64,000 nt of DNA from Aerococcaceae bacterium NML190073 (lineage in GTDB: Bacteria > Bacillota > Bacilli > Lactobacillales > Aerococcaceae), in assembly GCA_026131555.1 (NCBI GenBank), contig JAMXJH010000010.1, positions 1 to 64,000 of the forward strand, written 5' to 3'. The notes beneath the pieces are model-generated. The model searched no databases. It was not told where the DNA came from and saw only the letters and a list, made by a program, of their open reading frames with translations. Positions 7,156-16,288 of the stretch are shown piece by piece; the stretch's first letter is position 1; each line of letters opens with the position of its first letter. A program made the position numbers and the translations under genes.

Positions 7156-10100
7156 AATGACCGGCTTTAAATCGTTCGCTGATAAGACCGTTATCGAATT
7201 CGATAAGGGAATGACTGCCGTTGTCGGACCGAACGGAAGTGGTAAAAGTAATCTTTCGGAAGCAATCCGTTGGGTACTCGGTGAACAGTCCGCTAAGAGT
7301 TTACGTGGCAGTCGCATGGAAGATGTGATTTTCAACGGAACGCAAGATCGTAAAGCCGTCAACTTGGCGAAAGTAACCTTAGTATTAAATAATGAGGATC
7401 GCTATTTGGATTATGATTTCAGCGAGATTAGCATAACCCGTAGTTATAATCGAAATGGTGATAGCCAATACTTTATCAACAATGAAGCTGTACGCTTGAA
7501 GGATATTGTCGATTTATTATTAGACTCTGGCTTAGGTAAAAATAGCTTCGCGATGATTTCTCAGGGAAAGGTTGAAACGATTTTCTTAAATAAACCGGAG
7601 GAAAGGCGCTCGATTTTTGAAGAGGCGGCCGGTGTGCAGAAGTATCAATTCCGAAAGCAGGAAGCAGAACGCAAGTTGAATCGTTCAAGCGACCATTTGA
7701 GTCGGGTAAAGGATATTATTCACGAGTTAGAAAACCAACTGAAACCGTTGAAGAAGCAGCGTGAGGCAGCGCTCGTCTATCAAGAGAAGAAAGAATTATT
7801 ACAACAATTGGAAATTTCGCTGTACTGTTATCAAGTAGCCTTGTATCGTGAACAATGGCATCGTTCCAAGGAAGAGTATGCACAAGTAAGCAAAGCGATT
7901 GACGTGTTGGTAGCATCCTTAACAGCGTTGGAGCATCAACTTTCGCAAGAACAAGCAAGTTTGGATGCCTTAATTCAACAAATTGATGAGCAATCTGAGC
8001 GGAATCAAGAGCAGTTCCAAGCGATTGAACGCGCAAAAGCGCAACAACAAATGTTGGCGCAACGAATTGAATTCAACGCTTCTTCGCAACAGGACAAACA
8101 AGTGACTTACGACAAACAAGTGGCAATGCAAGCAAGTTTGCAAGAACAACTGATTCAAGAGCAAGCCGCGTATGAAACGTTGCGTAGTGAATTGAAGGCA
8201 TTACGCACACAATTGCAACAACAACAGAAAGATAAGCAACTGTTGACGAGTGCGAGTGGCAGTCAAGTTGAGCAATTACGTAATCAATTGATCGATGCAT
8301 ATCAACAAGAAGCAATGGCGAAGAACCAATCGACACAACAGGCACAACTGTTGGAAACGGCGACTGTCAGACGCGAACAGCTGACCAATACATTGAGTTT
8401 GTTGGCAACTGAATTGACGCAATACGAGGCGCAACTGGAGCACGCCACACGCGCCAAAGAAGAAATGGAAGCAAATCATCAATCGACGCGTCATAACTAT
8501 CATGAATTATTGAATCAAGCACAGCAGTTACGAATTAAACGTGAGCAATTGCAGCAACAACTCTTTAATCAAGAGCGGCGCACGCAATTTTTGGATGCGA
8601 AGGTGCAATCATTGCGTCAAATGCAAGAAGATTATGCCGGTTACTACGGTGGTGTTCGTGCTGTTATGAAGAAAGCAGCGCAACTGCATGGGATTGAAGG
8701 AACCGTTGCGGACTTAATTGAAGTACCGACACATTATCAAGTGGCGATTGATACGGCATTAGGAGCAGCATTACAACATATTGTTGTCAGCGATGACCGT
8801 GCGGCAAGAGAAGCGATTCAATATTTGAAACAGCAACAAGCTGGACGCGCGACTTTTTTGCCGCGGACAAATATTAAGGAACGTGTATTGGCGAGTCATC
8901 ATTATTTGACAGCCAGTGCGCATGAAGGGTTCGTCGGCGTTGCCAGCGAAATCGTGTCGTTCGACCATCAGAATAAGGCGATTGTATCGAACTTGTTGGG
9001 GACAACAATTGTTGTGGAGCAGTTGAAGCAAGCGCAAGTATTGGCACGCGAATTGAAGCAACAAGTCAAAATTGTTACTCTTGAAGGGGATGTCTTAATG
9101 CCGGGGGGTTCCGTGACGGGAGGACGTCAGAAGCAACAGGCTCAATCAATGCTTTCCCGCCAAAATGAATTGAAACAAGCGGAGCAAGAATTGCAGACGG
9201 CTCAGCAGGCGAGCGAACAACTTGAAGGCGAGTGGCAACAATTGTTGACAACGGAGCAGACGCTTAACCAGCAATTGGAGCAATTACGTCAGACAACAAC
9301 GCAATCGGATAGTAACTTCCAGCAAGTTCAGCAACGCTTTTTGGAGGCGGAACACGCACTGAAGCAAAAACAACAAGCACAGTTAATTGCGCAAGATGAT
9401 TTGCAACAAGCGGAGCAACAATTGTTGAATGCACAAGCGTTATTGGAACAGGTAAAAGTTCAAGCAGAGGAAAGTCGAGCACGCATTGTTACATTGAATC
9501 ATGAATTGGAACAATTAACGTTGAGTGAAGAAGATCGGCAAGAGCAACTTCAAACGATTGAACAGTCAATTGCTCAGTTATCGACACAAATTGCCGTGAA
9601 GGAAGTGGAATTCCGTCAAGGTGAACAACAAGTTGCGCAATTAGGTGCTCAGCTGAACGAACTGTCGCAGGCGATTAGTCAATATGAGTTGATGCAGTCA
9701 CAAGATAGCACGGATATGGAGCAATTAGTAGCAGACTTGCAACAATTAGATACGCAAATTGAACAAGATGTCTTTGAGGCGGAATGCGCTCGAGAGCAAT
9801 TGAATCAACTGCGTCAAGAACGCCAACAATTGAATCAAATGTATCGCGAACATGAACAAGAACAACGTGAGCAAGCGCATCAAAGCCAGCAATTGCATCA
9901 ACAACAAGCGAAGCTGCAAGGACAAGTCGAAAAGTTTGAAGCGTTTATTGATAATCATTTGGAATACCTTGCTCAAGAGTATCAATTAAGTTATGAAGCT
10001 GCAACGAAATTGGCGAATCCGATCGAAGAAGTGCAACAAGTGTCGCAAGAAGTGAAGCAATTGAAACGCTCTATTGAACAATTAGGTCCAATCAATTTAG

Positions 10101-10693
10101 CGGCAATCGAAGATTACGATACCTTGAATGAGCGTTATCAACACTTGCTTGAACAGCAAGAAGATTTATTGACAGCAATGGGGCAACTTCAAGAAACGAT
10201 GGATGAAATGGATGCGGAAGTGATTAAACGATTTAGCGAAACATTTACGCAAATTAACCACCAATTCCAACGCACCTTCAAAAAATTGTTTGCCGGCGGA
10301 GAAGCTTCATTAGAGTTGACGAATCCGAACGATATTTTGACAACAGGTGTCGATATTATTGCGCAACCACCTGGCAAACGTAAGCAAAATTTAGCATTGT
10401 TATCGGGTGGGGAACGTGCTTTTACAGCGATAGCGTTGCTTTTTGCGATACTGGAAACAAAACCGGTGCCGTTCTGTGTGCTCGATGAAGTGGAAGCCGC
10501 GCTCGATGATGCGAACGTTTATCGTTATGGACAGTATTTACAGAATTTTACCGAAAATACGCAATTCATCGTAATCACGCACCGCAAAGGCACTATGGAA
10601 AATGCTGACGTATTGTACGGCGTCACCATGGAGCAATCAGGCGTATCAAAGTTAGCATCAGTTCGCTTAAGTGATGCGGAGTTTGCGGAGTAA
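7136..10693 (+). CDS. smc: Chromosome partition protein SMC
   Basis: A condensin ATPase that organises and helps segregate the chromosome with ScpA/ScpB. It has 1185 residues, full length. Walker A GPNGSGKSN is at 31-39, long glutamine-rich coiled coils flank a hinge (about 510-650, GYYGGVRAVM onward), the ABC signature LSGGERA is at 1089, and Walker B FCVLDEVEAALDD is near 1114. The start is GTG 7136, preceded by AAAGGAGAT inside the end of rnc, so translation is probably coupled. The coiled coils are unusually rich in Gln (many QQ and QEQ runs). Confidence 0.97.
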   Translation: MYLARIEMTGFKSFADKTVIEFDKGMTAVVGPNGSGKSNLSEAIRWVLGEQSAKSLRGSRMEDVIFNGTQDRKAVNLAKVTLVLNNEDRYLDYDFSEISITRSYNRNGDSQYFINNEAVRLKDIVDLLLDSGLGKNSFAMISQGKVETIFLNKPEERRSIFEEAAGVQKYQFRKQEAERKLNRSSDHLSRVKDIIHELENQLKPLKKQREAALVYQEKKELLQQLEISLYCYQVALYREQWHRSKEEYAQVSKAIDVLVASLTALEHQLSQEQASLDALIQQIDEQSERNQEQFQAIERAKAQQQMLAQRIEFNASSQQDKQVTYDKQVAMQASLQEQLIQEQAAYETLRSELKALRTQLQQQQKDKQLLTSASGSQVEQLRNQLIDAYQQEAMAKNQSTQQAQLLETATVRREQLTNTLSLLATELTQYEAQLEHATRAKEEMEANHQSTRHNYHELLNQAQQLRIKREQLQQQLFNQERRTQFLDAKVQSLRQMQEDYAGYYGGVRAVMKKAAQLHGIEGTVADLIEVPTHYQVAIDTALGAALQHIVVSDDRAAREAIQYLKQQQAGRATFLPRTNIKERVLASHHYLTASAHEGFVGVASEIVSFDHQNKAIVSNLLGTTIVVEQLKQAQVLARELKQQVKIVTLEGDVLMPGGSVTGGRQKQQAQSMLSRQNELKQAEQELQTAQQASEQLEGEWQQLLTTEQTLNQQLEQLRQTTTQSDSNFQQVQQRFLEAEHALKQKQQAQLIAQDDLQQAEQQLLNAQALLEQVKVQAEESRARIVTLNHELEQLTLSEEDRQEQLQTIEQSIAQLSTQIAVKEVEFRQGEQQVAQLGAQLNELSQAISQYELMQSQDSTDMEQLVADLQQLDTQIEQDVFEAECAREQLNQLRQERQQLNQMYREHEQEQREQAHQSQQLHQQQAKLQGQVEKFEAFIDNHLEYLAQEYQLSYEAATKLANPIEEVQQVSQEVKQLKRSIEQLGPINLAAIEDYDTLNERYQHLLEQQEDLLTAMGQLQETMDEMDAEVIKRFSETFTQINHQFQRTFKKLFAGGEASLELTNPNDILTTGVDIIAQPPGKRKQNLALLSGGERAFTAIALLFAILETKPVPFCVLDEVEAALDDANVYRYGQYLQNFTENTQFIVITHRKGTMENADVLYGVTMEQSGVSKLASVRLSDAEFAE

Positions 10694-10705
10694 GGAGGGT
10701 TCCGT

Positions 10706-11449
10706 ATGAATAAAAAGATCAAAAAGTGGGGACCTGATAATTTCGAATTAGAGCTGACGAGCATTTGGAGCTTTCCACTAAGAGGCTCATGGGCAACACA
10801 TGATGCGAAATGGCGCGGAAATTGGTCACCTTACATTCCAAGAAACTTGCTATTACGTTACTCGAATGAAGGAGACTGGGTGTTAGATCAGTTTGTAGGT
10901 GGCGGAACAACGCTTGTTGAAGCAAAACTGTTAAACCGCAATGTTATCGGTATAGATATTAATGAAACAGCTTTGGAACGTTGTCGTGATAAAATAGCTT
11001 TTGAATATGAAACAAAGTCAGATGTTCGCATTGTAAAAGGGAATGCGCAAAATTTATCGTGTATCAAAAATGATAGCATCGATTTTATTTGTACGCATCC
11101 CCCGTATGCTAATATTATTCAGTATAGTGACAATATTGAAGGTGATTTGTCGCAATGTAAAATACCAGAGTTTTTATCCAAGATGGAATCTGTTGCTAAA
11201 GAAAGTTATCGTGTCTTGAAAGAAGGTAAATTTTGTGCAATATTAATTGGCGATACTCGCCAAAAAGGGCGTGTTCAGCCATTAGGAATGCAAACAATGA
11301 AAGTATTTGAGGATCAAGGATTCCAATTAAAAGAAATCATTATTAAGGAGCAACATAATTGTAAAGCAACTGGCTATTGGAAAACTAATAGCCTCAAGTA
11401 CAATTTCTTATTGTTGGCGCATGAGTATTTATTTATTTTCAAAAAATAA
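10706..11449 (+). CDS. DNA methyltransferase (N4/N6-amino type) of the RM island
   Basis: A 247-residue SAM-dependent amino-methyltransferase. Motif I is DQFVGGGTT (61-69) followed by the acidic loop GIDIN; catalytic motif IV is HPPY (131-134). A conserved N-terminal stretch, IWSFPLRGSWATH to WSPYIPRNLLLRYSNEGDWVLD, resembles the motif X-I junction of beta-class enzymes but stands before motif IV, so the order is permuted relative to DpnA. There is no large target-recognition domain. ATG 10706 follows SD AAGGAGG, 12 bp after smc. It may be the second methylase of the GATC system or have its own target; specificity cannot be read from sequence. Confidence 0.82.
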   Translation: MNKKIKKWGPDNFELELTSIWSFPLRGSWATHDAKWRGNWSPYIPRNLLLRYSNEGDWVLDQFVGGGTTLVEAKLLNRNVIGIDINETALERCRDKIAFEYETKSDVRIVKGNAQNLSCIKNDSIDFICTHPPYANIIQYSDNIEGDLSQCKIPEFLSKMESVAKESYRVLKEGKFCAILIGDTRQKGRVQPLGMQTMKVFEDQGFQLKEIIIKEQHNCKATGYWKTNSLKYNFLLLAHEYLFIFKK

Positions 11450-11467
11450 TATAAAGGAGTGAGCGAA

Positions 11468-12358
11468 TTGACAAAACAATTAAAACCATTTGTTAAATGG
11501 GCTGGAGGAAAAGGGCAGTTGTTGCACGAAATTCGCTCTCAGTATCCAACTCGATTCAAAAAGTATGTTGAGCCATTCGTTGGAGGAGGAGCAGTTTTAT
11601 TTGATATCTTGAGTCGTTACGATTTAGAGGAAGTTTATATTAGTGATATTAATGCTGAATTAATTAATGCATATCGTATCATTCGAGATAATATCAATGA
11701 ATTGATTGTTCTATTACAAAGGATGCAAGATGACTATTTATCTTTGGACCAAGAAGGAAGAAAAGAATACTATTATGAGCAACGCAGAGCCTATAATGCA
11801 GAAATGAGAGAGGTAGATTCTACACAAAAGGCAGCTTGGTTTATTTTCTTAAACCGTACATGCTTTAATGGATTATATCGTGTTAACAAACGAGGAGAAT
11901 TTAATGTGCCAGTGGGCTCATATAAGAATCCAATAATTTGTGATGAACATAATCTACGAAATTTATCCGAAGCTTTAACGAAAGTACAAATTGTCCATGG
12001 AGATTATAAGAAGGCAAAGGACTTTATTGATGCAGATACTCTTGTGTATTTTGATCCCCCTTATCGTCCACTGACTGAAACAGCGAGGTTCACATCATAT
12101 ACTGTTGAGTGTTTTGACGATAATGATCAAATTGCGTTAGCAACGTTTATTGACGAATTGCACCAACGAGGTGCGAAAATTATTGCTAGCAACTCAGATC
12201 CAAAAAATATTTCAGAGGAAGATAATTTTTTCGATGTTTTGTATAGTGATTATATTATCCGGCGTGTTAAAGCGAATCGGATGATTAATTCCAAAAGTGA
12301 ATCACGTGGGAAGATAAACGAATTATTGATTGTTAATTACGGAAGCGAGGAGGAATGA
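11468..12358 (+). CDS. dpnM: Dam-like GATC adenine methyltransferase (DpnM/MboI class)
   Basis: An alpha-class N6-adenine methyltransferase that protects GATC. It has 296 residues. SAM-binding motif I FVKWAGGKGQLL is at 8-19, the FVGGGAVLFD segment follows, the target domain is in the middle (FLNRTCFNGLYRVNKRGEFN) and the catalytic DPPY is at 196-199. I start it at TTG 11468, seven bases after the SD (AAAGGAG); the in-frame GTG at 11459 lies within the SD itself. The endonuclease follows after three bases, so the two form a translational unit. Confidence 0.93.
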   Translation: MTKQLKPFVKWAGGKGQLLHEIRSQYPTRFKKYVEPFVGGGAVLFDILSRYDLEEVYISDINAELINAYRIIRDNINELIVLLQRMQDDYLSLDQEGRKEYYYEQRRAYNAEMREVDSTQKAAWFIFLNRTCFNGLYRVNKRGEFNVPVGSYKNPIICDEHNLRNLSEALTKVQIVHGDYKKAKDFIDADTLVYFDPPYRPLTETARFTSYTVECFDDNDQIALATFIDELHQRGAKIIASNSDPKNISEEDNFFDVLYSDYIIRRVKANRMINSKSESRGKINELLIVNYGSEEE

Positions 12359-12361
12359 AGT

Positions 12362-13246
12362 GTGAGAAATTTCGATGAATGGTTGAGTAAGTTTAGAAAC
12401 AGCATTTCAACGTATCGATATTATATTGATTTTGATAAAGTTGTCCGTAATGTAGAGGAACTCAAAGTTGAATTACATATGTTAAACTCACTTATCGGCA
12501 CGAAAAATATTGAGGAAAAATTCGAACAATTGCTTACAAATTATCCACAAGTATTGAAGTGTATTCCTTTGCTGTTGGCAGTTAGAAGTCGTGAAATTTA
12601 TGCACAAGATGAAGAAGGTGCTTTTGAATATGACTTTAAGCAACTTAATAATTCTATTGAACAGTATAAAAAGTTTATGAGAAAAACAGGGTTGTTTAAT
12701 TTGATTTCCACTCATTTGGTTAATAATTTATATGATTATGCACTCGGAGTGGAAACAGGATTGGATTCTAATGGGCGTAAAAATCGTGGGGGACACCAGA
12801 TGGAAGATTTGGTTGAAAGTTATCTTCAAAAAGCGGGTTTTATTAAAAATGAAACTTATTTCAAAGAGATGAAAATAAAACAAGTTGAAGAAATGTTTAA
12901 TTTGGACCTATCTGCTATTTCTAATCGAGGAAAGACGGTTAAACGATTCGATTTCATTGTTAGAACCCCAGAGCAAGTGTACGGAATCGAAACGAATTTC
13001 TACGCAAGTGGAGGGTCTAAATTAAATGAAACAGCTAGAAGCTATAAACAAATTGCTTTTGAATCAAAAAATATTAATGACTTTACTTTCGTATGGATTA
13101 CGGATGGGCAAGGTTGGAATAGCGCGCGTAATAATTTAAGAGAAACTTTTGAAATATTACCTACTATTTATAACATAGATGATATGCAACGAGGAATTCT
13201 GTCGCAGTTAGGAGAGCATGAACATGATCAAACTCATTGCCATTGA
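12362..13246 (+). CDS. dpnB: DpnII-family type II restriction endonuclease (GATC)
   Basis: It cuts unmethylated GATC. From memory of R.DpnII, the match is clear across the protein: RNFDEWLS at the N-terminus, LNSLIGTKNI, DSNGRKNR, TVKRFDF, GSKLNETARSYK, and WITDGQGW near the end. It has 294 residues. The likely nuclease core is D197 (in KRFDF) with E210-T-N. GTG 12362 follows SD GAGGAGGA. The last residues (GEHEHDQTHCH) have no DpnII counterpart; they come from reading out of frame through the ribosome site and first codons of the next gene, which marks the insertion junction. Confidence 0.94.
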   Translation: MRNFDEWLSKFRNSISTYRYYIDFDKVVRNVEELKVELHMLNSLIGTKNIEEKFEQLLTNYPQVLKCIPLLLAVRSREIYAQDEEGAFEYDFKQLNNSIEQYKKFMRKTGLFNLISTHLVNNLYDYALGVETGLDSNGRKNRGGHQMEDLVESYLQKAGFIKNETYFKEMKIKQVEEMFNLDLSAISNRGKTVKRFDFIVRTPEQVYGIETNFYASGGSKLNETARSYKQIAFESKNINDFTFVWITDGQGWNSARNNLRETFEILPTIYNIDDMQRGILSQLGEHEHDQTHCH

Positions 13247-14033
13247 CCTAGATGGCACTTTACTAAAGTCAGATAAGACAATTTCACAAGGTAACTTAAA
13301 GGCTTTGAAGTACGCACATGACAAAGGCGTCAAGGTTGTTATTTGTACGGGGCGCCCATATTTTGCAATGAAAAGCTTCATCGAAGAAATTGGGTTCACA
13401 TCACCTGATGATTACATCATTACTTATAATGGCGGACAAGTACAAAAAGCAGCCGACGGCGAAGTGTTGGTCAGCAACACGATGACAGAACAGCAGATGC
13501 GTGCTTGGTATACAGAAACAGAACGCCTTCAGTTGCCGCTCAACATTATTGACAAGGATTACGTGTATGAACCGCTAGCCTATCCTACAGGACGCGAATC
13601 CATTTATTTAGAGCTCGGCAATAATTTGCCGACACGCAAAGTAGATTATCATTCGTTTGACAAAACACACCGCTTCAACAAATATGTCATCTGTATTGAG
13701 GAACAATATCTTGACCGCCAAATTGCCGAATTGCAACCACAATTTAGAAGTGAATTTTCAGTTGTGAAATCTCGTCCTTATTTATTGGAAATTATGGCGA
13801 ATAATGTCACTAAAGGGAATGCATTGTTGCAACTTGGAGAACGTCTAGGCATTCAACCGAACGAAATGATGACCATGGGTGACCAAGAAAATGATTTGTC
13901 CATGATTGAACTGGCAGGCATCGGTGTCGCAATGGGCAATGCAATTCCGATGATTCAAACGGCTGCAGACTACATTTCAGCCCACAATGAACAAGATGGC
14001 GTTGCCCAAGCAATTTACCAATTTATCAAATAA
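13224..14033 (+). CDS. Cof-type HAD hydrolase of the smc-ftsY operon
   Basis: A 269-residue HAD IIB phosphatase. Motif I DLDGTLLKSD is at the N-terminus, ICTGRP is motif II, and MGDQENDLSMIE is motif IV. HAD genes sit between smc and ftsY in streptococci too, so this is an ancestral operon member. ATG 13224 has SD TAGGAGAG at 9 bases; ATG 13218, in the same frame, is too close. The first 23 bases overlap the end of the restriction gene. The substrate is unknown (sugar phosphate or similar). Confidence 0.88.
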   Translation: MIKLIAIDLDGTLLKSDKTISQGNLKALKYAHDKGVKVVICTGRPYFAMKSFIEEIGFTSPDDYIITYNGGQVQKAADGEVLVSNTMTEQQMRAWYTETERLQLPLNIIDKDYVYEPLAYPTGRESIYLELGNNLPTRKVDYHSFDKTHRFNKYVICIEEQYLDRQIAELQPQFRSEFSVVKSRPYLLEIMANNVTKGNALLQLGERLGIQPNEMMTMGDQENDLSMIELAGIGVAMGNAIPMIQTAADYISAHNEQDGVAQAIYQFIK

Positions 14034-14045
14034 GGAGTGAGAACA

Positions 14046-15062
14046 ATGGGATTATTCGATCGAATCCGTCGAGCTTTTACCGGTGAAGATAAGGTCATTA
14101 AAGAAGAACAACAGTCACAGGAAGAACGCATTGTCTTTGATACTTATGACAAAGGTATGGAAAAGACCCGCAAGAATTTCGCTGAACGTTTGAATGAACT
14201 GTTCACCAGTTTCCGTGAAATCGACGAAGATTTCTATGAAGACCTTGAAGAGGCGTTTATCGGTGCAGACGTCGGCTTTAACATGACATTGGCACTTACC
14301 GACGCCATTCGTGATGAATTGGAAGCGCGCAATGTTTATAAGCCGGAAGACGTCAAACAAGTCCTCTTGGAAAAAATGGTACAAATCTACGAGAAAGACG
14401 GCGAAAACTTAGTCGAATTGCAACGCAATCCGGATGGTCCGACTGTTATTTTGTTCGTGGGAGTAAATGGCGTCGGTAAGACAACATCAGTTGGCAAGAT
14501 TGGGTACCAACTGCAACAAGAAGGGCATAAAGTATTATTAGCGGCAGCGGATACTTTCCGAGCAGGAGCGGTTGAACAATTGAATGTGTGGGGAGAACGA
14601 CTCGGTATCCCGGTTGTCACCGGTAAAGACCAAGGAGATCCGGCAGCCGTTGTCTTCGATGCAGTCAAAAAAGCGAACACGGAAGGTTACGACTATTTGT
14701 TAGTGGATACAGCCGGACGTTTGCAGACGAAAGCGAACTTAATGGAAGAATTAGCGAAAATTAAACGAATTATCGAACGCGAGAATCCGAATGGTGTGCA
14801 AGAAGTATTGTTGGCACTGGATGCAACGACAGGGCAGAATGCTTTAATTCAAGCGAAACAATTCAATGAAGCAACGGAAATTACCGGTTTAGTTTTGACT
14901 AAATTGGATGGAACTGCCAAAGGTGGTGTCGTACTATCCATTCGCCACGAATTAGATATCCCGGTCAAATACATCGGACTCGGCGAAAAAGCGACCGATC
15001 TCCAAAAATTCGATGCGGAACGCTATATGTACAATTTAGTCAAAGATGTATTGGCGGGCTAA
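14046..15062 (+). CDS. ftsY: Signal recognition particle receptor FtsY
   Basis: A GTPase that docks SRP-ribosome complexes at the membrane for co-translational insertion. It has 338 residues. A short charged N-terminal region precedes the four-helix N domain and the NG GTPase: GVNGVGKTT is at 139, DTFRAGAVEQL, DTAGRLQ and TKLDGTAKGG follow. ATG 14046 follows SD AAGGAGTGAG; the GTG at 14037 is part of that SD. It is last gene of the operon, ended by a terminator at 15101. Confidence 0.96.
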   Translation: MGLFDRIRRAFTGEDKVIKEEQQSQEERIVFDTYDKGMEKTRKNFAERLNELFTSFREIDEDFYEDLEEAFIGADVGFNMTLALTDAIRDELEARNVYKPEDVKQVLLEKMVQIYEKDGENLVELQRNPDGPTVILFVGVNGVGKTTSVGKIGYQLQQEGHKVLLAAADTFRAGAVEQLNVWGERLGIPVVTGKDQGDPAAVVFDAVKKANTEGYDYLLVDTAGRLQTKANLMEELAKIKRIIERENPNGVQEVLLALDATTGQNALIQAKQFNEATEITGLVLTKLDGTAKGGVVLSIRHELDIPVKYIGLGEKATDLQKFDAERYMYNLVKDVLAG

Positions 15063-15100
15063 TACTCACTAACTAAAGAAGCAATGTAACACTAAGTAAG

Positions 15101-15137
15101 AGGAAGCAAGAGCAAATAGCTGATGCTTCCTTTTTTA
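15101..15137 (+). terminator. Terminator of the rnc-smc-ftsY operon
   Basis: GGAAGCA (15102-15108) pairs with TGCTTCC (15124-15130), then six T. Confidence 0.85.
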
Positions 15138-15189
15138 TACTCAAAATTGAAAGAGAAGAGTCCGATTTTTTTGATATTACACGGCAAGC

Positions 15190-15240
15190 AAATAAACCGT
15201 ACGCAAAGGGCAACAGTTTGTCGTGTCCAGCATACGGTTT
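15190..15240 (-). terminator. Possible terminator of the RpiR-family gene
   Basis: AAACCGTA and TACGGTTT (15194-15201 and 15233-15240) form an eight-pair stem just past the stop codon on the minus strand. The loop is long and the T-run weak. Confidence 0.45.
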
Positions 15241-15246
15241 CACTAT

Positions 15247-16083
15247 TTATTGAAGCTTCTTAATAATTTGTCGCGTTTCCAAAATTTTAGCAGTTGTATC
15301 ATCAATATTCTGTTTGGCAAGTCCCAAGTACAGCAAGTCTGACAAAATTAAAGATGAGAACCTAGAGGAAATGGCACCTAATCGCATTTCCTTTTCCTCG
15401 GAAGCTGTATTCAATAGGATATCGGCAAGCTTAGCGAGAGTATTCTTTCTAAATTGGGTAATTGCAACGACAGGAGCATGCGCTGCATTAGCAAACTTCA
15501 CCGCATTGATGATTTCAGGTGTTTCTCCACTGTAGCTAACCGCGATTAGCACGTCCTTCGGCTTGATATAAGTTAAATTATGCAAAAAAATATGAAAATT
15601 CTGATGAAAAATCACTTTCTTATTGATACGAGTCAACTTATGCATTAAATCCTCACAAATAATTGCGGAACCACCGACACCAACTAGATAAATCGTTTCC
15701 GCTTGAGTTAGCAAATGGATAGCGTTCGACAAATGTTCGACGTTGATAAGATTGTAAGTTTGTTCCAACGTTTTGAGATTGGAACTGTAAGACTTCTTTA
15801 CTAGAGTAAGTGTGTCATCATCTTCCAGAATAATATCATCAAAGGACACTTCTTGTTCGGAATTATCTTTTGCTAAATCAATTTTCAATTGTTGGAAGCC
15901 TTTATAGCCAAGTTTTTTGGCATAGCGTACAACAGTTGCCGCGGAAGTGTTGGATTTCTTTGCCAAAAGTTGAGCGGAATAATGAATGACGGCGCTCCTA
16001 TTATTCAAGATATATTCGGCTAACTGAGTTTCTACAGGTGTGCAATCAGGTAAACTTTTCTTAATTTTATAAATACAGCTCAT
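15247..16083 (-). CDS. murR: RpiR/MurR-family regulator with SIS domain
   Basis: A 278-residue repressor-type protein. The N-terminal HTH_6 domain (1-77, with NTSAATVVRYAKKLGYKG as the recognition region) is joined to a SIS sugar-phosphate isomerase domain (about 125-260, YLVGVGGSAIICEDL and IAVSYSGETPEI). Divergent transcription from murQ and the SIS domain, which in MurR senses MurNAc-6P, suggest that it controls the adjoining salvage genes. SD AAAGGA precedes ATG 16083. I infer that it binds the palindromes at 16242 and 18988. The murR symbol rests on context, not on tested orthology. Confidence 0.85.
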   Translation of the reverse strand: MSCIYKIKKSLPDCTPVETQLAEYILNNRSAVIHYSAQLLAKKSNTSAATVVRYAKKLGYKGFQQLKIDLAKDNSEQEVSFDDIILEDDDTLTLVKKSYSSNLKTLEQTYNLINVEHLSNAIHLLTQAETIYLVGVGGSAIICEDLMHKLTRINKKVIFHQNFHIFLHNLTYIKPKDVLIAVSYSGETPEIINAVKFANAAHAPVVAITQFRKNTLAKLADILLNTASEEKEMRLGAISSRFSSLILSDLLYLGLAKQNIDDTTAKILETRQIIKKLQ

Positions 16084-16141
16084 CGGAATTTTCCTTTCTG
16101 TCTGCGGTAACGCTTCGGTTAAAATGAAGACGCTTTATTCC

Positions 16142-16171
16142 ATTATAAGAAATAAACACAATATTTGGCAA
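16142..16171 (-). promoter_or_regulatory. Promoter of the RpiR-family gene
   Basis: Minus strand: -35 TTGCCA (16166-16171), an 18-bp spacer and a perfect -10 TATAAT (16142-16147). It is divergent from, and about 70 bp from, the murQ promoter. Confidence 0.75.
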
Positions 16172-16239
16172 CAAAATTAAAATCTATCAAACTAAAACAA
16201 TGACCAAAGAAACAATCTTACTTAAAAAAACAAAATCCA

Positions 16240-16267
16240 TTGAAATTTAATTTCCTTAGGTTATAAT
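16240..16267 (+). promoter_or_regulatory. murQ promoter with embedded operator-like palindrome
   Basis: -35 TTGAAA (16240-16245), a 16-bp spacer and -10 TATAAT (16262-16267). A perfect inverted repeat, GAAAT-TTA-ATTTC (16242-16254), covers the -35 box, where a bound regulator would block RNA polymerase. The same palindrome type recurs upstream of the PTS IIB gene. Confidence 0.8.
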
Positions 16268-16288
16268 AAAAATAAGGGAGGAGCGAGT

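Noticed and set aside
16084-16120. cre site before the RpiR-type gene
   Set aside because: The best alignment (around AAGCGTTACC on the minus strand) matches only about 10 of 14 positions.
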